The notes under the pieces: model-generated
Database searches by the model: none
Seen by the model: the letters and a program-made list of their open reading frames with translations, nothing else
Told to the model about the DNA's origin: nothing
Translations under genes and position numbers: made by a program
NCBI GenBank assembly: GCA_022606425.2
Contig: JAHDVF020001353.1
Span: forward strand, 744,001 to 808,000
Length of the DNA: 64,000 nt
Direction of reading: 5' to 3'
Source of the DNA: Lepidostoma basale
Taxonomy: Eukaryota; Arthropoda; Insecta; Trichoptera; Lepidostomatidae
Shown: piece by piece, positions 1-10,660 of the stretch
How the letters are laid out: each line of letters opens with the position of its first letter
How positions within the stretch are numbered: the first letter of the stretch is position 1

Positions 1-190
1 TTACGTTCCTTTCTTACTTCATCATTAGATATTCTATCATACATTGTTTTTCCGCACATTATTATTAGCGACCTCATTTCTACGGCATTTATCCTACTTT
101 CATCCTTCTTCTACAAACTCCAAGCTTCACTTCCATACATAAAGGTCGGAACTAGAACTCCATTGTGCACTGCCATCTTTGCTTCAGTCG
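1..190 (-). pseudogene. RTE-A LINE fragment (end of reverse transcriptase ORF)
   Basis: Read on the minus strand this encodes the piece that follows the RT domain in the RTE-A family: YGSEAW, then a stretch like QKKDESRINAVEM, then MCGKTMYDR. The same block is open at 28690-28870. It is cut by the window edge and has frame damage, so it is a dead copy. The RTE-like assignment rests on this C-terminal block and on microsatellite 3' tails in other copies. Confidence 0.8.
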
Positions 191-984
191 ATATATTTAG
201 CGGTATTGACTTGGAACATAATGGAACCTGATTAATTGCCAAAACTCTCTAATTGGCAAAAAAGTTCCGGTCCCACCACCTTATGGTCCATATTCCGATA
301 TCACGCGTTTGCGTTGAAAAATAATCGTTTTGTTTGTTTTGATGGTGTCTTGAGATTCATATTCGCCTTCTCCACGCCGAATTTAAATTGTAGTAAAAAC
401 GGTATTCTGTAAAAATGAATCATATACTGTAGGAAACACATCCTGAAAAATATTGATCATTTTTATTAAGTGTCAATTTTATTTAGGTATGTGCTTTCTT
501 CGGCAACCCCCAACGACGATTTTATTATAGCATTTGAGATAACGAGTCAGTGAGGTTCAATGCTATTTTTATCGTGACGTGTCGGTATCGGCTGATGACT
601 GTCCAGTGTAAAAGGACCTTTTAGGCACTAAAATCTCTTTTATTGGAAAAAAGAAACCTGTTTAATTGAACTCGACATTCTGTCCCTACACCTCTGTAAT
701 TGGAGAGCACTGCCTTCTCGATCTCTGTAAATTGACAACTCCTCTGTTTTTGTTCTGTACTTATCGAAGGTGGTGCATTTTAGATCATAATGTTTCACAA
801 ACGTAAATATAACGGCCTTGGATGGACAGTCACGTTGTCCTACATCGTCTCTTGCACACACATCAATTTCTTCGACTCCTCGCGTGATCGGCACTTAATA
901 TTCTGATAGGATATGGCAGCAAGCTGCCGAAACCGTTCGAAGCCATTAACCTTTGTGGAATTTAACTAAGCTTGAAGCTTAGAG
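191..984. other. No gene seen
   Basis: AT-rich sequence with no repeat family I recognise apart from the short hammerhead-like remnant at 905-942. The longest open frame (640-894, minus) has no recognisable domain. Confidence 0.5.
905..942 (+). ncRNA. Hammerhead-like remnant, family H
   Basis: A perfect hairpin GGCAGC-AA-GCTGCC (915-928) is followed by GAAACCGTTCGAAG, the same arrangement as at 9049-9080 and, on the minus strand, 35615-35652. The CUGANGA side has decayed, so activity is unlikely. Confidence 0.4.
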
Positions 985-1450
985 CTGGCTTAACGAAGTT
1001 TGGAGCTCCTGAAAGCAGGATAAACGCCGTAGAAATGAGATCACTAAGAAGAATGTGCGGGGAAACGTTCTATGATAGAATACCGAACGATGAAATAAGA
1101 AAAAAATGTAAGGCAGGTGACTGCATCGTGGAAAAAATTAAAAAAGGATCCATGAGATGGTTTGGACACATGGAACGAATGGATGAGAGTAGAATGGTTA
1201 AGAAGTTGAACACAAGCAGCGTGAGTGGAAAAAGAAGCCGAGGACGACCGAGGAAAACATGGCATCACCAAATTAATTAATTACTAAAAGGCGGCCACAT
1301 TCAAAGTCGGAATAATCGACGTGCGTGCATGGTACGATGTATGAATGTAGAGGAAGCCCAAGAGGTATGCCAGGACAGGCCAGTGTGGCGATCCATTCTC
1401 TGTCAACCCCTCCGGGGAAATGGCGTGATCGTTAGTTAGTTAGTTAGTTA
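985..1450 (+). pseudogene. RTE-A LINE, 3' part with TTAG-type tail
   Basis: Encodes RINAVEMRSLRRMCG, WFGHMERMDESRMVKK and GKRSRGRPRKTWH, the post-RT region of the ORF. It continues into the conserved 3' end and finishes with GTTA repeats at about 1433-1450. The subfamily is the one with SVSGKRSRG. It is 5' truncated, with a stop in the middle. Confidence 0.85.
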
Positions 1451-2516
1451 ATATATTATAATAGTATGTAACACTGTGGTCTCATACACGCCAAAAGGTT
1501 TTTCCGATCATTTTTATGAAATTTCGCTCGTTCAAATGGAAAACATTAATGTCTCCAAAATGCTTATTGTAGTTGTCACAAATTCGATACATTGCCGCGC
1601 TCTGAGCGTAGTTAGTGCGATAAACATTAAGATGGAAAACTTGGCTCGCGGGGTGTCTTGTGCAAGACATAGGGGTATCGAGTGTCAATTTTCAAAGAAG
1701 TTCAGAGTTGTTAATTTTAAAGTGAGTAATTTTATGAAGCAATAACATATCATTAAGAGTACGTCTATTTTTATTAATTAAAACACTGATTTTTTCCATT
1801 TTTATATCGTTCTATGTTTTCCAATCTTAAAACTTGTGTGTTTCTTACTAAAGCGTGCACCTACATTTTACTTCTAACAAGATATGTATATCGCAGCAGA
1901 AGTCTAAGCTGGTTTGCTTTTAAAGTTCCTAATGAATAATATTATAATTTCTCCAACATATCGCGAACTAATTAATAACTCCTCCGCGTCTAGGGAGCAC
2001 AGTCGCCCGCCATAATATTATAGTCACTTTCTCATCGGATTTTCATTAGTGAATTAGTCTATAGAAATTAATTCATTTATGCTTTCGTGTATGGAAAATA
2101 ATTTTGTGTTATTTTAACCGCCCTACTTTCAGGTTATTTTCCGAGAAACGTGCAAAACATTAGGTTTTTTTAGTAACGAAATTTAATTATATATTAATTT
2201 TATTTTTTTAAATTACGAAACTTCAAATACTCGGCCGCACACTTCGCCTGCCCCTTGTAAAACTATCATATTTATGAAGACTTGTACTCAAGTGTTGTTG
2301 GCACACGCGCGTATCCCTAACAGTTTGTACGTTTTAGGTACATTACTTTTTCTCAAGCGCGTATATGATACGGAATAGCGCAGAATGGCACAGTCAAAGT
2401 GAACGTATCACGTAGTTCAAATACGTAGGGTGGTTAATACTTTTTATTGTACTTTCGTATGAAGCGCTTAATATTAATATACTTGGAAATTCGTAATTAC
2501 ACCACATTATTATTTT
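1451..2516. other. No gene seen
   Basis: Low-complexity AT-rich DNA. Small open frames around 1476-1745 have no recognised domain. Possible unique host intergenic sequence. Confidence 0.4.
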
Positions 2517-2520
2517 CAAA

Positions 2521-2560
2521 AACCAACCGGTTTCGCTCCCGGCGGGGCTTCGTCAGGGTT
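2521..2560 (-). ncRNA. Hammerhead ribozyme motif, family E
   Basis: On the minus strand: stem I AACC, core CUGACGA (2556-2550), one extra A, stem II GCCCC/GGAGC around a GCCG loop, GAA, self-complementary stem III ACCGGU, cleavage nucleotide U, then GGUU pairing with AACC. All core positions except the extra nucleotide match the hammerhead consensus. Stem II has one A.C mismatch, which is repaired in the sister copy at 24.95 kb. Confidence 0.75.
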
Positions 2561-2567
2561 ACAAAAT

Positions 2568-2625
2568 ATATTGTAAAAGCTCCGGCGATAACGAAATCGG
2601 TTAGTTTTTGATAAGAATAAAATGG
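2568..2625 (+). repeat. Degenerate inverted partner of family E
   Basis: Opposite-strand relative of the preceding motif (GCTCCGGCGATAACGAAA, then TCGGTTAG). It forms an inverted pair with 2521-2560, and its CUGANGA box is lost. Confidence 0.5.
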
Positions 2626-2784
2626 TGTAAACACAAATTTAAAAAGTGTATTAATATAAGATTTAAACTTTTATGATTAAAAACTTAGTATTCAACCATC
2701 ACGCCGTATCACCGACAGATAAGCGGCCACTTGGATGGCTTGCACGTTAAATTATAATGAACATAATATTTCGTATTTGAATAA

Positions 2785-2935
2785 ATAAACTAAAGGCGTT
2801 AACACTGTGGAATTCCATAATGACGATTTTTTTATGAATTAAAACACTGTTTTTTCCACTTTTGAGTTAACACTTGAGTGACTCAAACGTAGAAAAAACG
2901 GTGTATTAATCCATAAAACAATCGTGAATAAATAA
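2785..2935. repeat. Family A palindromic repeat without ribozyme loop
   Basis: Left arm starts GGCGTTAACACTGTGGAATT and reaches ACTTTTGAGT. The right arm is its diverged inverse. The central hammerhead section present at 62.7-63.0 kb is missing, so this is an internally deleted copy. Confidence 0.65.
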
Positions 2936-2941
2936 AATGAA

Positions 2942-3075
2942 TACTAACTAATCATCACGTCGTCTTTCCAAAGAGGTATTCAGCAAGAATGGTCCACTAT
3001 TGTTCTATTATGACATACTTCTCTAGCTTCCTCAAGATTCCTTCATCGTGTCATGCACACATTTCGCATTTTTAT
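2942..3075 (-). mobile_element. RTE-A 3' end
   Basis: Begins with ACTAACTAATCATCACG, the inverse of the TTAG-tailed 3' end, followed by the inverse of the block encoding the MTRCMNVEEAR region. Confidence 0.75.
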
Positions 3076-3139
3076 TTAATAAATCATCCAAATACAGTTT
3101 TCCATTCCTTTATTTAAAGAAGAAGTCTTTTGGGGCGAC

Positions 3140-3345
3140 AACAATAGACTTATTTATTGTTTCCTGAATAACGATGTATAATTCCATATTAACTTATTTA
3201 TACGAATGAAAACGTCTGTTTATGATATTTTATTATATTTTACGACAAGTTTCGCCTCGCTAATACACTAAGGAATATCTTTTGATTATAACCTTTGCAA
3301 AGCGAAACTCGCCATTTCCATAAAAAATATATTTTCATTAATATT
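3140..3345. repeat. Family K palindrome with decayed hammerheads
   Basis: Outer sequence ATACGAATGAAAACGTCTG, then GACAAGTTTCGCC on one arm and GCGAAACTCGCC on the other. These are decayed forms of the K motif, which has ACATGT as stem III. Confidence 0.6.
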
Positions 3346-3394
3346 ATTTTTTTAATAATTTTCAAATCAAATATTCAATAATAACAAAAGATTC

Positions 3395-3660
3395 CGTTTT
3401 CTAGAAGTTATATTTTATTATATGGGAATGACGTGTTAAAATAGGTGTACTGCCTCACTGGCGTCGACATATTTGGATTCCTTCTGATATGTATGATTTT
3501 TTGGTCTCATGTTGTTTTGTTTTATTTTATCTTTGTAATACCGTTTTGTGTCCAAATGAGTCGCCTAAATGTTTTATCGTTTGTAATGTCTCATTTGTGT
3601 ATCATGTATAAATAAATAAATAAAAATACACTAGCACTTCTAGAAAACAGACGTTTCAAT
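3395..3660. repeat. Family K arms flanking an inserted 3' UTR-like segment
   Basis: K arms at about 3395-3430 (TTTTCTAGAAG) and 3635-3660 (CTTCTAGAAAACAGACG) enclose about 200 bp ending in AAATAAATAAATAAA. The insert looks like the 3' end of a poly(A)-type retroelement; its family is not recognised. Confidence 0.5.
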
Positions 3661-3849
3661 TCATATTATAATAATATACGAGTACATTTCAAATATTATC
3701 ATAAACACATGTACGATTCCCATACAAATACGATAAATGATCTTATTCAATCTCTGAAGCATTATTTAATAGCACATGTTCTCGAAATATCCGATGTCGT
3801 ATATTTCCAAATATATTATAGTTACATTACGCTATAATTTCTACTAATA

Positions 3850-4164
3850 CAATAGAACGTCGTTTATCTGGACGTCAGTTAACCGGAACGTCAATTATCC
3901 GGCCAAGCCGAGATGATTAAGGGTTCCGTACCGTGGCCTACGCATGACTAAGCTTACCCCACCACACATACACAACGTTGGGTGTGGGTTGCATCATTCC
4001 TTGCAGCGGGGTTCTCCCCGCGCCCTACGGACAGTCAGTCTCCCGCTGTGTTCGAGTTTCAGCGTGTCATCTCGTTAGTTTCAACCTGTTATTTTTTATT
4101 CGAGATTACGTGTGATTATACGGAAATACGGTATCCGGAACACGGGATAAACGATTTTCTATTG
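3850..4164. mobile_element. Jerky/pogo-like MITE, 315 bp
   Basis: Terminal inverted repeats CAATAGAACGTCGTTTATC (left) and the inverse of CAATAGAAAATCGTTTATC (right), flanked by TA on both sides. Repeated CGG/TTATCC motifs near the end resemble jerky-group termini (known form CAGTNGAACCTCGATTATCC). It has no transposase. Confidence 0.65.
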
Positions 4165-4552
4165 TACATTATAATTTCTTAGACTACACCCCCTTCAGAG
4201 TATCCTATTCCCGATTCATACATAGTTCCGTCTCTAACAATCTCGGGAACGAGTTACTATTCCGCAAACACAAATGTCGTTAAATGGATTACATACACCA
4301 AATGACTTCCAGATTGCAGACTTGCCAGAGACAAAAACAGTATTTAGTCCATGTTTAGAAGGAACTTAACGTGTTTAAATTGTATTTGCTAATACTGTAG
4401 CGTATCCCATATTTTTTTTATGTGTTGCACTCAATTATCTCTCAACCTTCTGTGAATCAACGAAGCTTCGATTTAAAATTCAAATTCAAAAAGAGAATGC
4501 ATCGTTAAAATAACTAAGTGCATTGATTATTGAGTAATTAAAATTTGATATA
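4165..4552. other. No gene seen
   Basis: AT-rich, no recognised repeat. Confidence 0.4.
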
Positions 4553-4605
4553 ATTAAGGCGTTTGCACTGTGGAATTATAATAACGATGAATTTTATGAA
4601 TTCCT
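4553..4605 (+). repeat. Family A left end, interrupted
   Basis: AAGGCGTTTGCACTGTGGAA matches the family A terminus and is cut off at about 4605 by LINE debris. Confidence 0.55.
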
Positions 4606-4795
4606 CTTCTTCTTCCTAATGCGTATCTCACTCTAACCGTCCATGGTATATTGAGAATTTTCCTGTACGTCCACATATCAAAAGGTTCTACCCTTAAAAG
4701 CGTCTGTTCATAGGTCTCTCACTCTAGCCGTCCATAGTATCTTGACACCGGTACGTCCAAATATCAAAAGTTTCGAGTCTTCTCATTCAGAGTTT
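4606..4795 (-). pseudogene. LINE remnants, two copies of one segment
   Basis: Minus-strand pieces resembling the WTYR...IPWTARV region of RTE-type ORFs occur twice in a row (about 4615-4685 and 4690-4790). Both are heavily decayed, and the clade is tentative. Confidence 0.45.
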
Positions 4796-4920
4796 GTTAT
4801 TTAATAAGATGTAAATTAGTAAGTGAGTAAAATCAAACTACCTATTAGTTTGATTTTGAAATCATATATATTCAAATAAATATAGTTACACTTTGAATTA
4901 CAACACTTATTATTTTTACT

Positions 4921-4966
4921 GAACTCAGACATGTTTCGGTTACAAGTAACCTTTATCAATGTATAC
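4921..4966 (-). ncRNA. Hammerhead-like motif J1 with U3-A8 core pair
   Basis: Minus strand: UUGAUAA (4959-4953) in place of CUGANGA, an extra A, stem II GGUUAC-UU-GUAACC, GAA, stem III ACAUGU (palindromic), C17, then UGAG. The C3 and G8 positions are jointly U and A, which keeps the core base pair. Confidence 0.6.
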
Positions 4967-4984
4967 AATTTTTCAAAAAAATTG

Positions 4985-5030
4985 TGTACATTGATAAAGG
5001 TTACTTGTAACCGAAACATGTCTGAGTTCA
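4985..5030 (+). ncRNA. Hammerhead-like motif J2 with U3-A8 core pair
   Basis: Same as J1 on the plus strand: UUGAUAA 4991-4997, extra A 4998, stem II 4999-5012, GAA 5013-5015, ACAUGU 5016-5021, C17 5022. Stem I is weak (two adjacent pairs), so activity is uncertain. Confidence 0.6.
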
Positions 5031-5071
5031 GTAAAAATAAAAAGTGTTGTAATACAAGGTGTAACTATATT

Positions 5072-5445
5072 TAATTGTATCTCAATAGAGACGAAGATGC
5101 AAATTGGAAACTGAATATGGTTGATCAAGGTGTTTACAGGACTTATGACCTGTCATTGGTTGGGTTAAGCGCACGCTTTATGTAATCACAACATTCCCCA
5201 TTCCACCTTTATCTTTATGACCATGTATGACAAATTTTTGGAAGTTGTATATATGTTACAAATCTATGCCTTATTTCACATGTCAGTTTCAATGTGCCAT
5301 CTATGAAGATTTTGATTACATGTGTTAATCTTTTTAAGATTACTCTATATATAATCTACATACTAACGCCATCTATGGAGATTTATGTTTATTAAGCATT
5401 AAGCAGAACATCTTTTTAACTTCAATGTGAATGGCTATCCCGCTA
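5072..5445 (+). repeat. Family N repeat, copy N1
   Basis: Family N arms start ATTGTATCTCAATAGAGACG and continue with TGACCTGTCATTGGTTGGG and ACATTCCCCATTCC. Complete arms end in an outer block AATGTATAC...CCCATTGCGG. This copy stops before the outer block. No transposase ORF, so it is non-autonomous. Confidence 0.75.
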
Positions 5446-5499
5446 TATAACTATATAACTATTATATATAACTATATTTATTCAAATATGAAACCACAA

Positions 5500-5984
5500 C
5501 ACAAAGTGAAGGCGAATATAGAAGAAAATCATGTATATTATTTTATGGAACATACACATTTTTTTTCAAAATAACTGGAATTTTTATAAATGAGATATCC
5601 CTAAATCCAATTCTCCCGTTGTTTGATTTAGGACTCCCTTATAATAATACATTTTATCTTATGTTGTAATTCTTTTATCCCGGTGTCTTACAACCCCATT
5701 TAGTGAGATTATAAAGCAACCCCTATTTTTTTCTGTTCAATTTCTTAGGAAAAAGGCAATCTTGATTACGGGCGATCGGCGACCTCGATACAAAAAAAGC
5801 TTTTTATCAAATTTGTAATATCATCCAGCGCGGGCGGATCGGAAAATGTTTTACCGAAAATTCTGCCATCAGCCGAATTCCCGCCTAACAAAATTCTGTT
5901 CACACTTTCTAAATGATTTTGCGATATAAGTGTGCCTTACGCGTTTGGTACAGGGTGAACTGTGATTTTTTAACAATATTTTTA
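5500..5984. other. No gene seen
   Basis: Somewhat GC-richer stretch around 5760-5960, no recognised repeat or domain. Confidence 0.4.
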
Positions 5985-6568
5985 ATTTAATTGTATCTCA
6001 ATAGAGACGAAGATGCAAATTGGAAACATAATATGGTTTATCGAGGTGTTAACAGGACTTATGACCTGTCATTGGTTGGATTAAGCGCACGCTTTATGTA
6101 ATTACAACATTCCCCATTCCACCTTTCTTATGACCATGTCTGACAAATTTTTGGAAGTTGTATATATGTTTAAGTCCAACACTAGATTTCACATGTCATT
6201 TTCAATGCGCCATCTAAGAGGATTTTTGATTAAATATGTTAATCTCTAAGATTACTCCATATATAATATACATACTAACGCCATCTATGGAGATTTATGT
6301 TTATTAAGCATTAAGCAGAACATCTTTTTAACACAATGTGAAAGGCTACCCCGCAATTAGCGCATTGTTAAAAGCCGCCTGGAGATGTCACTCCTATCTA
6401 TATGCCAAACTTTAGACCAGATATGATTACAATATACGAGTATATTTTTTAATGTATACATATACTTGTATACGAATACTGGATTTCACCCATTGCGGGT
6501 TATCAATTCATGATTTAATTCCGCAATGGGTGAAATCCAGTATTCGTATACAAGTTTATGTATACATT
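5985..6568 (+). repeat. Family N repeat, copy N2, with both outer blocks
   Basis: A full arm ends with an outer block (about 6452-6500: AATGTATACATATACTTG through CCCATTGCGG), immediately followed by the inverse block (about 6522-6568). This gives a short terminal hairpin. Confidence 0.75.
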
Positions 6569-6589
6569 CCAAAAAAAATATTTTATGTA

Positions 6590-6772
6590 TATTTTTTTAA
6601 GTCTAACAAGGATTTCAATCAATGATATGAGAATTTTGTTTTACAATCTTCAATATGAGCAGAAAATAGCTCATTATTATGAAGAAGTAATCTGTTCGTG
6701 TCCAGGCTTGAAACCAAGATCCCTGAATCAGTAACCAAGCGTTCTATCTGGTAGACCACATCTGGTAGGTTC
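6590..6772 (-). mobile_element. tRNA-derived SINE (Arg-CCT-like), diverged copy
   Basis: Inverse of the tRNA-SINE best seen at 57418-57600: body GAGCTATTTTCTGCTCATATTG and a tRNA-like head with B box GTTTCAAGCCTGG. This copy is more diverged in the A-box half. Confidence 0.7.
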
Positions 6773-7404
6773 ATAATACTAATAATCGTACTCCATATTC
6801 ACCTTAATTTTTATTTCTAAATTCCCACAAGAATAACTATTAGAAAACCTTTTTTTTACATAAACTTAAGGCTCACCTGTGAATTTTCATAAAGACTGTT
6901 CTTTCCACTTTTGAAAAATGAAAAAAAAATGTTCTAATTCATGTGAGAAAATTATTTAGGAGAGTAATCGCAGGCAGTCTCTCCTCTCTACCTACCTCCT
7001 TGAAGGGAACGATAAGATTTATAATTAATTTTCTTTAATAATGGCGATATTAAACCAGGAAGGAATTGTTATTAATTCTGCCATTAAAACATTATGTTTT
7101 TGTAGTTACGTTTCATTTCTATGACAATACGTGTTGAAAAGCTATTTCAAAAGAGAACTATTCATTCGGAAACCTTCGGCATCGACGAAGATAGTCGAAT
7201 GACATGATGATATGATATTTTATGTAAATGCACCAATTTATTGAATTTTCGCCTGCAGTTCAGACTTAACAGAGCTTGAAAATCACCGCTTTGACCTCCC
7301 TAATAGCGAGTTCACACGGAACCAAACTTTCACTGTTTACTTTTTAATATCGATAAAAACGATTTTTTCTTTTTCTTTCCCTTATTGTGGATCTTGCAAT
7401 CTGT
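6773..7404. other. No gene seen
   Basis: AT-rich, no recognised element. Confidence 0.4.
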
Positions 7405-7605
7405 TCATGCAGGATATAAAAAATTCTTCATCTCTTTGGTGTCCTGGTGCTCGACGGCCCTCTGGAGTCTCGTGCATCACAATCTTAGGAATCCTAGATC
7501 CATCCTCTTGATGTGGTCCCTCCAGATTCATCTTCTCTGCCTACTCCATCTCACTATGTGAAAATTTTTCCAGGATCTACGAACTTCTTCATTGGGTTCT
7601 ATCCA
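7405..7605 (-). pseudogene. LINE C-terminal remnant
   Basis: Minus-strand translation includes RIPKIVMHETPEGRRAPGH, typical of the basic, proline-rich end of RTE-type ORFs. Short and decayed. Confidence 0.5.
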
Positions 7606-7859
7606 TGATAGGTGAAATGTTTTCATTTCAAATCAAACCAAATCAGTTTATTTCTTATAATCTATTGAGAACAGGTAAAATTTTAAATATTGTGTATAGT
7701 ATACTACTAGAAACGCATGAGAGGTGGTTCATCATTAGGAAGACAGGATACTCTCCAGAATTAAGAGTATTTGCCTTCTGAACTTATTTTCACTAATATG
7801 AAAGACGTCGAAAGACGTTAGGAGATGTTTAGTTCTGAAAGTGTATTGAGTCATAATGA

Positions 7860-8330
7860 ATTACTTAACTAACTAAAACTAACTAACCATCACGCCGTCT
7901 CCCCGAAAGGGTAGGCAGAAAGAATGGACTGCCACACTTTAATCGATGCGGCACTCCATCCTTCTCTTTTCGCCATCGCGAGAGACGCGGTGTGATGGGT
8001 TGCGAACCTCATCGCCACCAACAGGCATCTCCCGCGCACACTTCGATCGTTCAACGTCTACATAATAAATCTAAAACAAATTATCTGAAATACAATGATA
8101 TAAAATAAAATAACAAAGAAAAATAATTTAACTCATAATGTTCTTTTAGATGGTGCACTTGTCGTCAGCTGGACGATCCGGACATTTGTGTTTATTTAAT
8201 TTTTATTCCACGTTATCCACTGTTTTTATTTTATTTACTGTAATTAGGCACTTAAAACAATCCAACACCAGCAAGAACTTAAAAATATTATTGAGAAATT
8301 ATTCAAATTGTCATTGGAATAAATGAAAAA
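7860..8330 (-). mobile_element. SINE2 (RTE-A-tailed), copy 1
   Basis: Inverse of the 31535-31948 element: TTAG-type tail at 7860, the RTE-A-like last ~70 bp, a GC-rich head (about 7970-8045) and an AT-rich 5' part ending near AATTATTCAAATTGTC. No ORF. Sharing the LINE 3' end implies mobilisation by RTE-A. Confidence 0.75.
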
Positions 8331-8562
8331 TTTATTTTTACACCTGTCAAAATTATTTTTATAAACTAAAAAACTTATATAATTTTAACACCAAAACAGT
8401 AAAAACGTATTTTTTGGCACAAATAACTATCATAAAGAGCGACAATAATCAAATTGACCAAAACAATCCACTTATACACGAAATATCTCCAAATTGACGG
8501 GAGCACCACATGAACCAAACCAAATTTTCAAAATCAGAACCAATGAATTACTTTATAAGGAT

Positions 8563-8830
8563 TAATTGTATCTCAATAGAGACGAAGATGTAAATTGTTT
8601 TTTTGGTAACAGAATATGGTGGCCGAGGCGCTTACAGGACGTATGACCTGTCATTGGTTGGGTTGAGCGATCGCTTTATGTTTAACAACATTCCCCATTC
8701 CGCCTTTCTTATGACCACCACTTCTGACAAATTTTTGGAACTTGATGCTAGAATCCCACGCTTATCTTTACATTTTTAAGTTCACTATACACTAGCGTCA
8801 TCTATTAAGATTGGGATTGAATTACTTTGA
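8563..8830 (+). repeat. Family N repeat, copy N3
   Basis: Starts ATTGTATCTCAATAGAGACG. It belongs to the subfamily with GGTGGCCGAGGCGC and GCGATCGCTTTATG. Confidence 0.75.
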
Positions 8831-9044
8831 AAGCCAAACATTGTATATCATCATCATGATCATTTATCTCATCCGTAATTGCTTTTTAATTTTATAGAAT
8901 CCAAAAATAATATAATTTACAAAAAAATAATATTCATAATACTGTTCGAAACTTTTAACACTATTGTATTATATAGAATCGTTAAACTTCAAACCACGCA
9001 ATTTTCGCTTCATGTACCTATAAGCCTAGCAAATTTTTTCATTG

Positions 9045-9085
9045 GTACCAGAAGATGGCAGCGAGGTGCCGAAACCTGGATTTTA
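9045..9085 (+). ncRNA. Hammerhead-like motif, family H
   Basis: CAGAAGA (9049-9055), extra T, hairpin GGCAGCGAGGTGCC, GAAACC. The CUGANGA box has A for U4; the minus-strand copy at 35.6 kb has the same change. Confidence 0.45.
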
Positions 9086-9089
9086 CAGA

Positions 9090-9424
9090 ATATGTATTTT
9101 TAAGAAGATGTTTTACATTTTCTTAATTCATTGTGGGTATTTGCAGTGTGAAAATTTTAAAAAATAAATAAAATAATAAATCACAGAAGACCCCGTGTAA
9201 ACTCGCCATGACAGTGTCGTGTCAAGGCGTTGTTAGCTATTCCAACTTCGCCCCACAATTTGAATTTAGAACGGGGCGTTGCCCCCTTCCACCTATTAGT
9301 CCATCCTATTATTACACCTGCAGCGGCTTACGACGTGTCAGTCACGAGATATCTTGTTCCCGCCATGGACAGCTCGTGGACTTTTGTATAAGCCTCCATA
9401 TCTCCATCATTTAAATTTTGTGAC
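9090..9424. other. No gene seen
   Basis: Mixed-composition sequence without a recognised repeat. Confidence 0.35.
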
Positions 9425-9616
9425 TATCACTAACTAACTAACTAACCATCACACCGGAAAGGTAGGCAGAGAGGATGAACCGCAAAACTATTGAACTATC
9501 CCGACATAACTCGCGATTCTTATACATTTACATAACGTGACACGCACGCTCGTCGATTGTTCCTACTTCGAATGCCATTTCTTTCCTTGACCTTCTTCGA
9601 TTTATTTTTCCATTCA
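9425..9616 (-). mobile_element. RTE-A 3' end, TTAG-tailed
   Basis: ACTAACTAACTAACTAACC tail in inverse, then the inverted 3' block. The neighbouring RTE-A copy (9617-10055) abuts it. Confidence 0.75.
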
Positions 9617-10055
9617 CAACAACAACAACAACAAACCATCACGCTGTTTCCCCGCAGAGGTAGGCAGAGAGAATAGACCGCCACACTACTCTATCCTGAC
9701 ATACCTCTCTAGATTCCTCCACATTCATACAGCGAGTTACGAGCACGTCGATTCTTCCGGCTTCTGACATGACCAACCATTAAAATTTGATCCATTCACA
9801 CAACTTGTATATATATTTTTAACCATTCTTCCCCACATCCATTCTTTCCATATGTCCAAACCATCTTAGTGACCCTTTCTAATTTTTTTTAGGATTCATC
9901 ATTCCTTTCTATTTTCTTCGTTGTGTATTCTATCATACGTTGTTTTTGCGTATATTTTTCCAAGTGATCTCATGTCTACGGCATTTATCCTACTTTCATC
10001 CTTCTTCTGCCAACTCCAGGCTTCACTTCCACACATAAGGGTCGGCACTTTGCTT
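9617..10055 (-). pseudogene. RTE-A 3' part, TTG-tailed
   Basis: Begins with (AAC)n, inverse of a TTG tail, then the inverted 3' end and the ORF region back to YGSEAW. It belongs to the TTG-tailed subfamily and lies directly against a TTAG-tailed copy. Confidence 0.8.
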
Positions 10056-10094
10056 CATATATGACTATCACAATATACGATTTTTTTACGATGT

Positions 10095-10350
10095 CGCACG
10101 CTTAATAGTAAACTGACCGATTATGGTTTAGGTCATCATTGAGTTATCATTAGACAGAGGCTTGTGTTAACGCTATCCATCTATTTTTCACAATGGTAAC
10201 GCTATCCATTCGTACGTACGATAATCGTTCACAATGTTAACGTTATCCATTCGTACGCGTTTTTCGACTGTTTTTGTTTAAACACCGACTCATGTCAGAT
10301 TGAGCAAAACTTGCTTTTTTGAGTTAAGCCAGTGTTCTATTAAGCGTGCG
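10095..10350. mobile_element. MITE with TIR CGCACGCTTAATAG, copy 1 (256 bp)
   Basis: 14-bp perfect terminal inverted repeats CGCACGCTTAATAG / CTATTAAGCGTGCG, with ATGT on both sides as a likely 4-bp target duplication. Internal short repeats of GCTATCCATTCGTACG. A second copy of identical length is at 30657. Superfamily not identified. Confidence 0.75.
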
Positions 10351-10359
10351 ATGTTTCAA

Positions 10360-10455
10360 ATGGGATTGATTTGCAGCAAAGTGTTCCATTTTTTTCTGGT
10401 TCTTATGGTGCCACTTGGACCTTTTATGTGGTAGTTTCCCGTTGCTTTCTACATT
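10360..10455 (+). repeat. Dispersed repeat with GTAGTTTCCCGTTGC
   Basis: Shares TTGCAGCAAAGT, ATGCCACTTGG-like and GTGGTAGTTTCCCGTTGC blocks with 13830-13910 and, inverted, 27685-27797. Probably a retroelement 3' UTR. Confidence 0.5.
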
Positions 10456-10564
10456 TATGTTTGCAACCATGTGGAAACGACCAACGTTAATGTTTTGATA
10501 TATGCATTTATATTACATAGAACTGTTTTTACCCGACGAATTAAAAACAAAATATTTAATTCAA

Positions 10565-10660
10565 AGAGGCACCGCTGGAAATCGAACTCACGACAAATGC
10601 ACACCCGCCCCTAAAGCAAAAGGTTATGAGTTCGAATCTCACTCCAACCTATATTCCAAG
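10565..10660. repeat. tRNA-like B boxes in opposite orientation
   Basis: Holds a minus-strand B-box-like GTTCGATTTCC and, about 60 bp on, a plus-strand GAGTTCGAATCTC. Looks like two tRNA-derived SINE heads back to back; no tRNA fold. Confidence 0.35.

Larger units (their letters stand above)
4877..5070. repeat. Family J palindrome with two hammerheads
   Basis: Near-perfect inverted repeat of about 90 bp per arm around a short AT-rich centre at about 4970. Each arm holds one hammerhead-like motif, and the two point away from the centre. Family N repeat N1 starts directly at its right edge. Confidence 0.8.
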
